A DNA stretch of 64,000 nt from Acanthochlamys bracteata (GCA_019914995.1 CM034126.1:10235001-10299000), one strand, 5' to 3'. Positions 33,901 to 48,999 are shown, counted from the stretch's first letter. Notes: generated from the sequence alone by a model not told the origin. Program-made: numbers and translations.

Positions 33901-35659
33901 TGAGGGAATGACTGTTTCCAAGAAAGTGGTCTATTTTTCTTCAACTTCAAGAAGCTAGAGAGGACATGATTGGTTCAAAAGGATGAATTTTACAAGATTT
34001 TTGGTTCACAAAAAAATGCATTGTACAAGCTTCGACCGCTAACCATTTTTTTCTACAAAGTAAAGTTCCCTTATTTTGCTTTCAATGAGGCTGCTCTACA
34101 ACATTAAAGAACAATGACTTAAAAGTTTTGGATATACTTAAGCCCAAAAATAGCTTAAGAGCCCAGTCTTTGCACATTTACTATCATTCATTAAAATATA
34201 CAGGCTTTGATGCAAGAAGTTTGCAGGCTATATTGAACTGGTCATTAGAAAAATGAGAAGAAAGTAAATGGTACCAAATAAGATAATATTCATACGACCG
34301 TTCAAATTCACATAAATCGAAGTTGCCACAACCTGGCAAAGAATTGACATCTCATGGCTGAGGTTGCCAATTGAGACTAGGTTGCTCTAAAACTCCAAAG
34401 AGGTTAACAGCCAACTAGACAGCGCATAATGATTTCATTCAACCAATGATGTGGCCTTCGCTAACATCACTTTTAGTTTATATGAATAGTCAGCAGAACT
34501 TTAAGATTCTCAATTGCTCATCGGCACATCTGAATCTAGACCAACACAAAGCTGCTACACACTTGGCGTCAAAGTTAGAAGCATCCCAAGGCCATGAATA
34601 CTCCAAAGTTGAGCAACTGTACCACTATCGACCAAATTATTTATCTGCTAAAGGAACATCCAGCAGGAGTTAGTTCTAGACCATGTCTTGTGTATCTACT
34701 TTACCAAGTTTCCAAAAGAAATCTCCCAAACAAGAGAACTGTATGAGCTCTTATTCTTCTTATATCCATACCACCACGTTTAGAGTATATGTAGTTGACA
34801 ATTATTCTGGACAGTAGATAAAGCACAAATATGTAGCATTACAGTTGAGTCAGAGTAATACTAAAGATAAGCAATAGCCAGCTCTCTTCCTATATCAATA
34901 GGGGGAACAAAAGAAAGCCCTATAGGTTTAGCGAACTCTTCTATCTTTTTTCTTTTGTCCAGATTGTAATTGGAAAGTATATATTCACTTCAGCTCATTG
35001 TAAATGACCACTCCTACAAATGATCTCTACTCTAGTACACAACACAAAGAAGAGCCTAACAAGCAGATAATCTAATTGCATCGAACTACTCTGGTCCTCT
35101 TCTTGAAACACTTCCTTATCCATTTAACAAGCAATTCGCAAGCGATCCATCTAACCAAGAAGAGTTGCATAGACTAGACATGCTTAGGTAAAGACTTGCA
35201 ACTAGTTATAAGCAGTAAAACGAACAAATTCCATGAGAATTACCAGATACGATGTCGCCCTCCTGAAGACCAAGGCTCGAAGCAAATAGGACAATTAGGA
35301 GCAGATGATTGGTCGCCTGACGTCATCCTCTCCGAATCAACATCATCAGCATCAACCACCATCGATGCAGGCTTACCGAAAGCTTCCTCCTCCACTTCCG
35401 TTTCTGAATCCTCGTCGGTGTCGGAGCCCGAAGTATCTCCAAAAATTGCCGCTTGTTCGGCTTCCGCCTGTGCTACTGCCGCTGCCACGTCAGCTGCGAG
35501 CTCATCTTCCGCATTGCCGTCGCTGCTTCCCTCATCCGTCTCTTCATCTTCCTCTTCTTCTTCCTCATATTCTTCTTCTTCTTCTCCTTCGATCAAAATG
35601 AAATCGGGATCGTCTTCTTCATCTTCTGCAAAAATATCAAACGGGTTGAAGGTCGGCAT
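27971..35659 (-). CDS. RING-WD40 E3 ubiquitin ligase, RFWD3 family
   Basis: Predicted 616-aa nuclear E3 ligase; in animals RFWD3 ubiquitinates RPA and RAD51 at damaged replication forks. Fourteen exons on the minus strand, all in phase: 35244-35659, 33782-33860, 33589-33678, 33469-33513, 32243-32278, 31880-31915, 31681-31747, 31157-31221, 30020-30130, 29743-29876, 29630-29669, 29372-29434, 29106-29287, 27971-28457. Residues about 10-45 are almost all Asp and Glu. The RING finger (about 126-178) reads CPICFEPW ... PCGHVYGRSCLERW ... CPQC; a Gly stands where many RINGs have a Cys, as in human RFWD3. A short coiled-coil rich in Leu, Glu and Lys follows, partly encoded by two 36-bp exons. The rest is a WD40-like propeller (VLGIDSSNRMLVIAG, MLMVFDIRQ, VGPCLWDISN, LLGCISEQRLQLF). 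An ATG at 35689 would add ten residues. Confidence 0.92.
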
Positions 35660-36515
35660 TAGATAGAGATCGACAGAATTCGAACTCAATTGCTTTACTA
35701 CAGAAGAAGATGGTAGAAAGATTGGGGATTTTGCTTAGCGATTTTGTCCTAAAGAAAGAGAAAAAGCAACTGGTGAAAGTGAGATTCTTTTGATTTTGTT
35801 CACAAATTGGGGAAATTTTTTTAAAGAGAAACGAAGGAGGGAATTAGTGAGAAGGCTATTTCGGTTTCGGGAGATTCAAGTGCTTGATCGGGTGGTTAAT
35901 TGCAAAAATTAATCTGCCCTGCGCTGTTTTACCTTAACCTTGAAGATATTAATACAAAAAAAAACCAGCCTTGTATATATAATTAGTAAGTTTTACTATG
36001 TTTATAACAAATTTAATGATGTTATTTTCAATCTTCTACAATATATCAATAGCATTATAGTGAATAATAATTAGTCATCTAAAGAGGTTTTGACTCTTGG
36101 TCTTGCATGATTCGTGTATGGTGCAATGAGAGTATTCGTATTCTCGCGAGTTACATGAACTACGATTCCCTGACCTTCTTTCCCACGTTGATTTCGCCGC
36201 ATAATGATTATAATGCTTTGTAAAACCAATCTATTTTTTCCTGGTTCTCACCATACACAGCAGCCCCTTTTGCTTCATTTTATTGAACATAATAGCATAT
36301 CACATTTTATAGTAAAGAAGAGTGTCGAGCTCCAGAAAGGTAACGGAAACCCACTAACAAGGTCTGCTAGCTTATTCTGAGCCAAAGTTATTTACATCTT
36401 TAAATTAACAAGCTTAGCATATATACTTCATCATAAGCTTCTTACTAGCTATATTCTGAGGTGTTGGATACATGAAGATGCTTTTAAAAGCAAGCTGATT
36501 ATAAAACTTTATATA
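35660..36515. other. Gap between RFWD3-like and cysteine protease genes
   Basis: Holds the RFWD3 leader and promoter and the 3' flank of the protease gene. No additional gene is visible. Confidence 0.5.
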
Positions 36516-38128
<1,613 letters not shown>

Positions 38129-39115
38129 GACTCGGCTTTAGATTGCGTTGCAGGGGAAGAGCAATCTTAGAATGTTTGTTGCTGTTGCTGGTCTTCTATT
38201 TGTGGAAGGTAGAATGGCAGGTGCATGCAGTTAGATAGTGTAGTGGGAGGACACTTGGAATGAAACGTTGGACACGTTTCTACATCGTAGACACATTAGT
38301 CTCGTTCTGTTTCAAACGGGTCAGCCCAGTTGGCCTAGTATAAAGCCAGTTTACGTAGTTGGGCCTTTAATTGGCTTTCAGTTGAAATTACTAACCACTC
38401 TAGAAGATTTATCTCGTTCGAAAAATGAAAAAATCAAAGAATAATAAATTAAAAAGAAAAAGAGGGAAGCGTCTATCGAATAATAGTCCGAATGTTTAGC
38501 TAATTAAAAAATATTATATTGTGAGAATTTATTATTTTTTATTTTAAATATTTTTTGTGTCAAAAAACTATGACTCACTTTAAAAAAAAATTTAAATATA
38601 TTTTCTTTCAGTAAAATTTACTTTTAATAAGCAATTCAAACATTCTTCCAAAATACTAATAGTAAAATATGACAAAATAATATTGAGAAAAATGGATTAG
38701 GATTTTCGGATAATACTGCTATATAAGAAGGCTTCACTGCTTCAAGTAATTTCATAAATTTCTATTAAACATTTCAAGAAGTTTAACTCGTCATTATTGT
38801 TTATTTCCCAACTTATGTACAATCTTTTCTTCTTTCCATTTGATTTTTAATTTGATGGCCAGCAAGAGGTAGGGAATACTACTGCGCATTCCTTAAACAT
38901 TATCTACAATTTATCTTAGATAATACAATTTGTTCAATATATTAAAGTAAGCAGTTAAGTTTAACCGGATGTATTCGGTCTAAATAATATATAGGTTGTG
39001 CATAAAACAATTATGTAGTCTCAGCTGTTGCTACTCTTTTGAGTCTGTCTACGTGTAATTTGTTTTGAGTTTTATACTGATGCTAGATTACAGCAGCGGT
39101 CTATGTATTAGCATC
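38129..39115. other. Protease promoter and AT-rich intergenic DNA
   Basis: Promoter side of the minus-strand protease gene. The block at about 38500-38650 is AT-rich and repeat-like. No gene seen. Confidence 0.4.
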
Positions 39116-39366
39116 TAATACGTGTTTTAAATATTCATAATTGAAATAAATAAAATTTTTTTTAAAATAAAATGAAAGCAGAAGTCAGTATTTATATTTC
39201 AATAATTTTTAAAAGTGTGTTAAAAATTAAAAAATATAATTATAGTAAAAAATATATAAATAAAAAAGTTAGAACTGAAATTTTTTTATAATTAAAATAT
39301 ATTAACTATTCGAAATTTAAAATTTGACTTAAAAAAATAAAATTCGAGAATTTGAAACATACCCTT
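39116..39366. repeat. MITE-like element, family B, copy 1
   Basis: Closely matches 50531-50822 through GTGTTTTAAATATTC, AAGTGTGTTAAAAATTAAAA, TATAATTAAAATATAT and AAATTTAAAATTTGA. The right end TTTGAAACATACCC is an imperfect inverted copy of the left end. No ORF. Confidence 0.6.
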
Positions 39367-39879
39367 GATTAGAGAAAAGCACAAAACTAGAAACATAAAA
39401 TTATTTCATAGATCTAATTACTTTTATTTTTTTTACATTTCATACTAAAATATAACAAATTATTTTCCATCGTAAAAGGAATAGAGAAAAATTTTAATCT
39501 TTATTATTTTTATAAAAGAGTTACCAAATAAAATTAAAAAAATAATTAATTTTCTAATTATTGTTTTTAATGTTTAGAGAGTGTTTATTTTAAATAAATT
39601 TATTTTTTTAAATAAGTTTTAAAAAATAAATTATAACTAACATATTTATTAAAAAATAATTTTTATTTATTTTTATTAAAAATGAATTTTAATTTAATTT
39701 TAAAAAATAATGTAATGGGTTAGTAAACGAGACTTGGTAGCAAAGTATAACTGTGAAATTTGCAGAAGAAGGTTTATATGTTTGTTTTTTTGGCTAGCGT
39801 ACAGCGTACTACATTCTGTCAATTGTATCGTTCACCGGAAGCTGCCGGTTAATTTTGATCGGTGGAGTTCGTTCCGACG

Positions 39880-42800
39880 ATGGAGTGTGCTGCGAAGGGG
39901 CGTGGGTCTCCTTGCTTTCTGGGTCCACCAACCCGACGCTGCGGTCTCTGCGGCGCCGTCGCCTATTGTTCTCCATCGCACCAGGTTCACTGTTCTCTCT
40001 CTCTCTCTGATATGTGCTCTATGTTGAAACTTATGATGATAATTGGCTTCGAAAATTTTCTGTTAATCAGATTGCCGAAGGGTTTGGGTTAAGTAAATGG
40101 TGATCCGTTTCATAAGCACTTGTACTACTATACTGTTGGTTTTGATTGATCATTATATGTATTTTTTCCTCCTCTTTTTTTTGTTGAAATGAGTTATATA
40201 GCAATTATGTGCTTTGCTGAATCAATAATGTGAGGAACAACTAACTTGTAGAAGAAAACCACTTTTTTCCTGAACGAGAAGACATAGTTTCAAACGTAAA
40301 TGCAAGTAAAGATGCACTCGTGCTGACAACTACGAGAAGTTAGTCACGTCCTGGTAGGTAGTTAGCAGGAGTGTTCTTGTTCAATAGGTCCAATGAAAAT
40401 TTGTTTACTTGTATGTTAGCGTGTCAATGGGGTCTTGCTTAGATCGACCTAGCAAAAGTTGTTTGTTTTATAGGTTGCAAATATGGCTAAAAAAAGTAAT
40501 GACTAGAATTAGTAAATATTACAAAAGTTTAAAGGACCTTATAAAGGAAAGATTGAGTACTTATTTATAATATACCATGAATTGCAGTCTTCTGAAGACT
40601 TGAAAAATACTTTTGGCTAAGTTAAACTAAAACATTTCGCGTATGAATGGGTACGTGTGTGTGATGAGTTTACCTGATTTCAATGCAGAATTGACCATCT
40701 CATTGGTGTCCATGCCTTCTTTTCAAAAAACGTGATTGGTTCTGTTACTTCCTGATTTTTGTTCATTTTGGAATTGGATGATATAGATATCATGACCATC
40801 TTCTTCACTTTTCTCGACATTGTAATTTTCATCTTTTGGAGATTACTTTTAGGTCTCTCATTGGAGTGATCATAAAGATGAATGTGCAAGGTTCGAAAAA
40901 CAAATGAAGAATTTGGAGTTCTTAAATGATTTTCCATTTACATTCTCTTTGGAAACTACATGTCAGGTAATGATATGTGTTTGGTTGGTTCTCACTCTTT
41001 CTTACAGCTGCAAAATCATGTATGTCACTTATGGTTAATGGAGTGTTACTTTTAGGCTGCATTTGGGAGACACTTTTCTCCTCTTTTATCTAAGATAATA
41101 ATATAAGGATAAACAAAACAGTAGAAGTAATTTGCTCATCTCGAAATCCTGTTGAAGCAATAAATTGTTTCATATGCCAGTATTGAGTAAGATAAATGAC
41201 TGAATTGTATATAATTTACAGATACAAAAGTTTGGTGCTAACTACCAACTAGGTGTAACTTGTTATCCTTCTGAAAAACTGAAGTTTGTTCCTGCTCTGT
41301 TTTTGTGTCTGTTTCACCAAATGTTCTTATCTTTAAGAAGGACTTCCTCTATTTTCATGGTTTTGAGATCCTTTTGCTGGTAATACAGATTCGAAATCTC
41401 TCAAAGGTTGAAATTGTTTTGTGAGGAACTTTCTTCATCATTATAGAAGACCACCTGAAAAACTATTTTGTAGATGTTAATCTTGAATTTCAGAAGCTTT
41501 TCTGCAATTTTGTCTTTCTTATTGTTCACAGGATGTGATTTTGAAATACCAAATAGAGCTCCTTTTGCTAATGCTTATATTAATTTTGTTTAATTTGCTC
41601 TTTGCTAGCAGGAGTTTGGACAAAAGACAATGAGTTGTAACTTTCTGACTTCTAGCGATCTTCATCTTAAAGGATTATGGAAATTTGAATGCAGTTGTAG
41701 AGCATCTATCTCTTCTTTGAGAAGGTCATTGTCTTCTCTTGTTGGTATCGCTATAGCATCTTTATGCTTGTTATATTCTTTGCATTTTTACCATCTTGGC
41801 ATAGTTATGACTCTCTTGAGACAATATGCGGAAAATGTGATTGGTTTCATGTGATTCATTACTAAAAGGGTTAGGCTGATAGGATTTTAGGACCTATCTA
41901 TTGCACCTTCGACACATCAAGAGAGTCTACATCTTCAATAAAATTAAGGATCTATCAATCCCTGAAGTTGCTCGAGAGAGTCCACTTCTCCTCCTCCTAA
42001 TAAAGAACGTGATATGTCGTTATTCAATTAGAGAATAAGACTTGCAGCACAGGGAATAGTCTCCATAACCTTCTATATCCTACTAAGGATAGGCTTGCCT
42101 AGGTAAGAAATACTTTGACTTCAAATAAATCCTATTGAAATAAAACTCCAAAGTCGACCTAACTGACTTAGACCAACTAAGACCTAAACTCCGCTCCATA
42201 GATCTCCCTATTTCAAATCTACCAGATAGAAGTTAAACTCTTCCAATATTCACACAAATTAAACGAGATCTATTCATTTTGATTATCTCACGTAGATGTA
42301 GTGCTTCAGTTCTGCTTCATAGTAGTGCTTGCTTCTTTTCCACTGGTTCTTACACATTGCTACGCAGATATCCCTTGTTCATTGTAATATGTTGCCTACA
42401 TTGTTTAGAGTACAATAACAAGTTTTTCAACTTAGTATACATGTTTCGTGAGACTAAAATTCTTGTTTTCGAAGAAACGGTATTAGGGGTTCTAAGAAGA
42501 TTGTGTAAACTGATCTACATGTCATGCTAAGAGTTTGCGTACTGGCTTTAGTCTTTTGGTAAATACTTGTTGCGAAACCACAAAGGAACGGAACATCTAC
42601 TTCATTTTACTTTCATTTTAATTTTGCAACTTGCTAGAAACCCGTTTTACTTTTGAACACATTGAGGCACCCTTGTAAGTTTTGTGTAAATGAAAGTAGG
42701 TTACATGGTTGCCGGCATAATTTACTGAGTGTCAATTAAATTCCTCTTTGGCAGCATTTGGGTACACCAATATAAGCAGAACTTACTAGATATCTAAAGT

Positions 42801-45800
42801 GGGTATTTCTAAATCAAACTGGGAATCCAAAACCAATATGAGCAGGTTTCTGAAGTGGGGATTTCTAAACCAATATACACAGAACTTACTAGATATGGTT
42901 TGTCTTAAATTGTATAATCAATTTTGCCTCTTCTTATGTTCGGAGCATAATGTTGGCAACATTGTAAGTTTTGTGTAAATGCAAGGTAGTTTGCTTCGGT
43001 CACATGATTGCTGTTATAGTTTACAGAGTGCCAACTAAAATCCTCTTTGGCAGCATACAAAGGTACACCAATTAGCAGAACTTACTAGATATCCAAAGTA
43101 GGGATTTCTAAACCAAAATGGGGATTTCTAAACCAATATAAGCAGTACTTACTAGATATCCTAAGTAGGGATTTCTAAACCAAAATGGGGATTTCTAAAC
43201 AATATAAGCAGTACTTACTAGATATGGTTTGTCTTAAATTGTATAGTCAGTTGTCCCTTTTGTGTTAGAGCATAATGTGGTCCTATGCCAATGATTTCAT
43301 GTTGATTGTCTTAAGCACCAAAGTATGAGCAAAAAAGTTCTAGTACTTATTCTAAGTGACCTTTTCAGGGATCATAATTGGAATCTTCCAAGTTCTCTGT
43401 GCCCATGCACTGGTAGGCTTCCTACCTGTTACTAGTGAGACTTTTAACACTTTGCTTCTACTAAACTACTCTTTTTCATTCTCATAGATCCTGAACATCC
43501 AATCTCAATTTCAGCATGTTTGAGCAGTTGGAAAGAATATTACCAGTGGCGTTGTCTTCCTCTCCATTCACCAGTTTCAATATTACTACATTGGGTAAGC
43601 ACATCAATGTCATTTTGAAGTCCTGGTGCTTCTGTTCTTATTATCGTCTGCCTGTCTTTTGATGACTGATAAAAACATTATATATTTATTGTGTCAACTA
43701 CAAAAGCTCCATCTATGCGGCAGTCCATCTTTGTGCTGCAACATTTCATGCATGCCCAAACATTTTAAGGGGAAGAAAACTTCACTTGTTGGATTCTCTC
43801 CCTGGGCTCTTCTCAGTGGTATTGGTTAATCAGCATTTTATTACATGGATCAGCTAGACTGTCACTATAGCAAGTGAAAGCATTGAAATCTAAAAATCAT
43901 TTGATACTTATGCCTCAAAAACCCTTAGAAACTACATGTATGCGGTCCTAGATAAATGATGCATAAAGTCTATATGACTGTGTCATTGCTTTGCTATGTT
44001 TTTCTGTTTCTGAAGAAGTATTTATTATTTGGTAAGCTGATTGATGGATAATAGAAACAGGGGAATTGTTTTTCGTCAATAATTTTTATAGTCTTCAGTA
44101 ATAGTATTCATTTGGGTACTTGCTCCGATGCATTAGAAGTAAAAGAACTTCTTGTAATAATTATGATTGCACTTGCAATTGTTGGTTTGATGTTTTCTGA
44201 ATGGAGGAGCAACTAAAGTACTCAAGCACCTACTTGTATCCTTGGAAGTAGTTAAACTTCACTTCCTATTCAATATTGCAGCCTCTTACTGTATATTACT
44301 GCATCCAAGTAGCCGCCAGGCAAGGGTTGATTCCAAATATTGGCGACAGTTTGAACATACATTATTTAGGTAATATGAAACTAGTTTGTTGTTTTTAATA
44401 TTTTGATAGTACTCCTTAAGAACTTTTCTTTTTGGACTCTATTTGAGGCACTGATCATTTCTTGCACACTTCCTTTTTGGTAACATGGTTAGGAAGGCAA
44501 ATTTATGTTGCAATACTTGTTTAGGTTAACCTTTCAGACTCCCTTAACAATCCTCTCTTGAACAAAGTCATCAATGACAATCAAGTTACATGTATGTCAT
44601 GTCACCCTAAAATATCCTCTGTTATCTTATTAGGTACAAAGCTGAAGATTAATGAAATTTCATCTATTGACCATCATTAAAGACTATACAACAGATGGAC
44701 CATGAGGCTAATTGATTTCTTTCATAATACTTTTTTGTGGTTCAGCTGGGGAACAAGTGTTTTCGTCAAATTAGAATATAATGGCAACTAAGTCTGTAGG
44801 ATTGATACCTCCGAACTAACTGCCCTGTAGATATGTGGTGTCAATGGCACAGATGCTTTGGATGGCCCTTTTTTTCTGAGAAGTATCATTTGTCCTGTGC
44901 TCTGAAAAAGGTTAGTCAGCATAAAGTTCGGTCTGACTGGAAGAAGGTTTGTACTTCTTTCCTTGGAACTGGAAGGCTTTTTGGAATTTGCTTACCTTTT
45001 TGGTAGCATGAACCCTTCTTCATTAATCTCATTTAGTACATATAGAGGCCTTCGTTTAACATGCCCATACCATTCGATTTGCATTTTCTCATTTTTCAGG
45101 TAGTGTGGAACACCAACAGCAATGCTTTAGTCCTTGGTTACTCTGTATGATATACAAAAGAGGAATAAATCAAGCTGTAGTTCACTAGATTTGCTTAACT
45201 TCTGGATATATTAATTATTTCTTTTCTACCTTTATTTACTAATTGTTAACGTTATTATCTTGTTGGTTCTGATTATTGTTATTGTTATTGTAATTGTTAT
45301 TGCTATTGTTGTTTTTTGTTATTATTATTATTATATTCTATGATTTTAAGGACCTGAGAAAGAGATTTTGCAACTTTTGGCATTTGCTGAGTTACGGGCA
45401 CTCTTTCCTGGGGTGAAGTTGAGCATGGAGCTTATTGGTCCAGCAGTCCCCAAAGTAAGGCTCCCTTCATAATTCATTCAAGTGACATGAATAAGTAGTT
45501 GGCTTTTGCATATCGTATTATCTAATATGCCTCTCCTGTGACCACATGCTGGAACATCATGCTAAATTGGTGGTGAAGTTTGAGAGTTGACAGTTTGACT
45601 GCAACATGTATTTGTTCCCTTTGTAGTTTGTGCTAATGAGTTCATACTTGAAACCGACTTGGTTATTTCTGTCAGGCCCTATAATGTCATTCTGTTGTCA
45701 AAAGCCATTCTTGATTGTGTTCTACTGGAACATATGTAAGTTCATTTAAATGTAAGGTGTTTAACTGTGTGGTATGCATTCATATGCATTATACATTGTA

Positions 45801-47785
45801 TTGATATGATTAGGCTATCTATTCATTCACATATAATTATGAACGCTGGGCTTCTACGCTCTACTTCTAATAGGCATACTTAATTGAGAAATGTAATTGC
45901 CTCTGCAGGGAACTCTTCTTTAAGAAAGCGTAGCGTAGAGCTTGATAGCGTAATTGTTAGAGGCTTATCATTGAACCGTTTGTGCTAGATGAACCGTTTG
46001 TGCTAGACGACCAAAAAAAGACCTGATGTGCTAGGAGTTATAAAGACAATCGCATGAAAATTCTCTTAGCCCATTAAAGGTGATGATTCGATACACCACG
46101 ATGCTTTACATAATAAATTCATATTCTATCTACCTCAAAGACAACCAAACAGCAGTTTTTTTCCTGCCAACCCATTACTCCATCAGAAGGATTGAGTGGA
46201 TGCGCTGTTCTTTTTGTTTATGAGTTACTTAGTACTTGATATCTTCTTGGTTGCATTGAACTAACATTCTTTGTTTGTTACATATCCAGGATGGGGAGAT
46301 AGTGCACCTGCATAATTATGCTTGTTGTTCGGAGGACGGCTGCCCCTGCAAATCTCCTATTACAAGTTCTGGAAAAGAGGAATGTGGTGCAAGGGTGCCC
46401 AAGATGATGATTACATTTCACAAGGGATTCTATCATGATATACACAGGAAGAAGTTAAAGGTCATATATCTTTCCATGCTAATCTTTTCATGAAACGTAG
46501 TCTCTAGAACTTTGTATGGTGCATCCTTTTGTTTATTAATTTCAATTTTGTGTTTGCAGGGTTCCTGTCCTGATTTGGTTATTGCTCTAAACGCTGGTGT
46601 TGCCGCTTATCCTAGTTGGTACCCGACCCTAGTATGTGTCTTTGTTTCTTATTAAAGTTGTCTTTATCCTCTCTGCACTTTTAGTACAGGGCTCTAACAC
46701 AATCCCTGTGTTAGATAATTTCTGTGAATTCTGCAAGCAGGAGTTGTTTTTAAAAATGGCATTGATCAGCAAGCAGAATATGCAAAAGTTAGTGGGTACA
46801 AGTGATATTTAATTTTGGACTACAAATTGTTTCCTTAGAAGTTACTTAAATTTCAGGAAATAAGTATTTTATTCTTTGTTTTGCATCATAGAAAGTTAGG
46901 AAGCTTGAATTGTAATGATCTTTGGACCACATGCCGTAATTATTCTGTCTTCATTATGTGTCTCTACGATTATCAAGATCAACTTTACTAGTAATTAAAT
47001 ACAAAATTTATGAAAAAAAGGAGCATGATGAACAAGAAATAGAAGAAGGTTTTATATTTCATTTGTGTATGCGTAGTGTTATTATTTTTCTATAATGGAC
47101 TTTATATATTCTTCAAGTTCCAAAATCTTTTGGTCCTATTTAGCTTGTGAGTGAAACTACTGACTTGTCACAGTTTATCTCGTTATCATTTTGAGATCAA
47201 GTTCTAAAGGAGACAAGAATGAAGGTGGAGATGTGTTTTTTGTTTCCACTAACAAAGCTTGTGTTTCAACCATGTTTGTGAAATCCCCCATGAGATGAGA
47301 ACTGGTAAAACAAACATACCTAGTAATGAAACAACTAGGCTAAAGAGTGTTGATGAGTAAGTCACCAATTAGTTGTAGTCCACTAGTATTGGTAGGGATT
47401 TAGATGGAAAAGCTGCCAGCAGAAACAAATTAAGAACTGGTTGTTAAGACAGCTGTGTTGTTTGTACTAAACCTTGAAATATAAACTTTCTTGTTTCAGG
47501 AACTTATAAAGGAGATGAACGTCCCAGCAATATTTACAGATTTCTGTGAGGAAGCTGCATATCTAGCTGCTCGGTGCATAACCAGTGTCACTAGTTGCTC
47601 TCTCAGGCTGCCGGTTTGTTGGTTTTCTTTATATACTTGTACATTTGAAAGGATTTGAGATTAATCTTAGGTGACATTTTTGTTTTATCCAGGTCCAAGT
47701 AAACCCATTCAGGCAGCCGATGTTGGTGCAAGATAGCAGCTTATATCTCCCTTGCTATTCAAATTGTTTCCTGTTTGGGATGTGA
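39880..47785 (+). CDS. MYND zinc-finger protein with MSS51-like C-terminal region (ZMYND15-like)
   Basis: Predicted 374-aa protein. Eleven exons, all in phase: 39880-39984, 40853-40966, 41612-41724, 43369-43412, 43488-43594, 44282-44369, 45351-45454, 46290-46460, 46560-46631, 47500-47613, 47693-47785. The N-terminal 55 residues form a MYND-type zinc finger (RRCGLCGAVAYCSPSHQ, then HWSDHKDEC), usually a protein-interaction module. A second Cys cluster is at CPCTDPEHP. The C-terminal half carries LLAFAELRALFPG, MELIGPAVP, VIALNAGVAAYPSWYPTLEL, VPAIFTDFCEEAA and a VNPFRQPM block. These match the MSS51-like C-terminal domain of plant zinc finger MYND domain-containing protein 15. The molecular role in plants is not established. 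It ends SNCFLFGM. The introns are long; intron 3 (41725-43368) holds a tandem duplication and other repeat-like DNA. Confidence 0.92.
42673..43280. repeat. About 290-bp tandem duplication in MYND gene intron 3
   Basis: Unit A (42673-42961) and unit B (42962-43280) both begin TTGTAAGTTTTGTGTAAATG and both contain CTCTTTGGCAGCAT, GGTACACCAAT, CTTACTAGATAT and TGGTTTGTCTTAAATTGTAT. Inside unit B a sub-unit of about 67 bp (CTTACTAGATATCC ... AATGGGGATTTCTAAAC) is itself repeated at 43081 and 43148, with a third start at 43214. Confidence 0.85.
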
Positions 47786-48231
47786 TCATAGACTTGCACA
47801 TCTTAGATCATATCCGTTATAATTATAGGATAGAATCTAGGTAGGTGTAAGGTTCGGCTCAACTTTTACAGAATGCAACTTATGCTTGCTGCTGCATTTG
47901 CAAGAAAGTAAGCACCAAAAATTATGTAGTGACGGTTCAGTTAAGTTTTTCTTTGTTGTCATTGGTGTAGGAGCAAGTTGTACAAAATTCTTGCAATCTT
48001 TTAGGGCATTTCAAAGTGCTTTTGAAAATTATTTTTCTAAAACAGAAAACATTTTTCTTTTAATTTTGATAATAAGTATTATTATTTTAATTTAAATAAT
48101 AATAATAATAATAAATAATAATGAAATTTTATTAAATAATTTTTATAAAAATTTATAAAAAATTTATTGGAAGTGTGAACTTAAAAAGTTAAAAATTATT
48201 TTTTCTGAATGCTTTGCGAAACGAGGGCTGA
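47786..48231. other. 3' flank of the MYND gene
   Basis: From about 47995 (TTTTAGGGCATTTCAAAGTG) the DNA is AT-rich and repeat-like up to the family A copy at 48232. No gene. Confidence 0.4.
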
Positions 48232-48440
48232 CTCCGTTTGGCATTACGTTTTAAATAAACAACCTTTTAATTTTTAATTTTATATCTTTTAATATATATT
48301 TTATAAGTATATATAAAATTTATTTAAAATTTTAGAAAGTATAAAAAATTTTATATAATGAGATTTTTTATTATATATTATTATTATTTTTTTAAAAATA
48401 AAAAATAAAATTTATTTTTAAAATATTTTTAAATGTCTCC
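48232..48440. repeat. AT-rich MITE-like element, family A
   Basis: Left end CTCCGTTTGGCATTACG, right end TTTTTAAATGTCTCC. The interior carries the complement of the family core (AAAATTTTATATAATGAGAT), so orientation is reversed relative to 22398. Confidence 0.5.
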
Positions 48441-48917
48441 TAATCTTTTAATGCGGATGAGTTCTTGCTACCATAGTTTTAAAACATAATCTGGTGTATG
48501 ATCCGAAAAAGTTACCGGATCACCGGTTAATCGAACGGGTCATCGGGTCGACCCACTGAGTCAAATTAGATTTATTAAATAAATATTAATATATAAATAT
48601 AATTATATGTATTATATAGTATTTTTTATAGCAACTATTAAAAAATTTTAAAAATAATTGTATATGAGAAATATTGAATATGTTTTTAAAATTATATTTT
48701 TTAAGCTACAGTACTTAAGACAATAGTTAAAAAGTCTAACATATAGTAAATCTCTATATTTTATACATTACAAAGAACAAATTATCTACACTATATTTTA
48801 TTTATTTATTACTTTCTAATAAAATATAAATAATAAGAAAATAAATTAGTAATGGAAGAGTACCCGATAAAGTGCATATTTTAGAGTGCTAATAAAAGTA
48901 CTTTTATATTTTAAATA

Positions 48918-48919
<2 letters not shown>

Positions 48920-48999
<80 letters not shown>
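48920..48999. repeat. Long (AT)n microsatellite
   Basis: About 40 AT units with one interruption at 48964. It ends directly at the left edge of fold-back copy 3. Confidence 0.95.

Noticed and set aside
32079-34673. Several 70-100 codon frames inside RFWD3 introns
   Set aside because: They lie between exons whose phases fit without them and show no domain.
35196-35666. 156-codon Ser-rich plus-strand frame
   Set aside because: It is the antisense of the acidic first exon of the RFWD3-like gene; Ser runs mirror Glu/Asp codons.
41870-42270. Possible solo LTR in MYND intron 3
   Set aside because: The stretch looks less AT-rich and repeat-like, but I found no second copy, no TG..CA ends and no target duplication.
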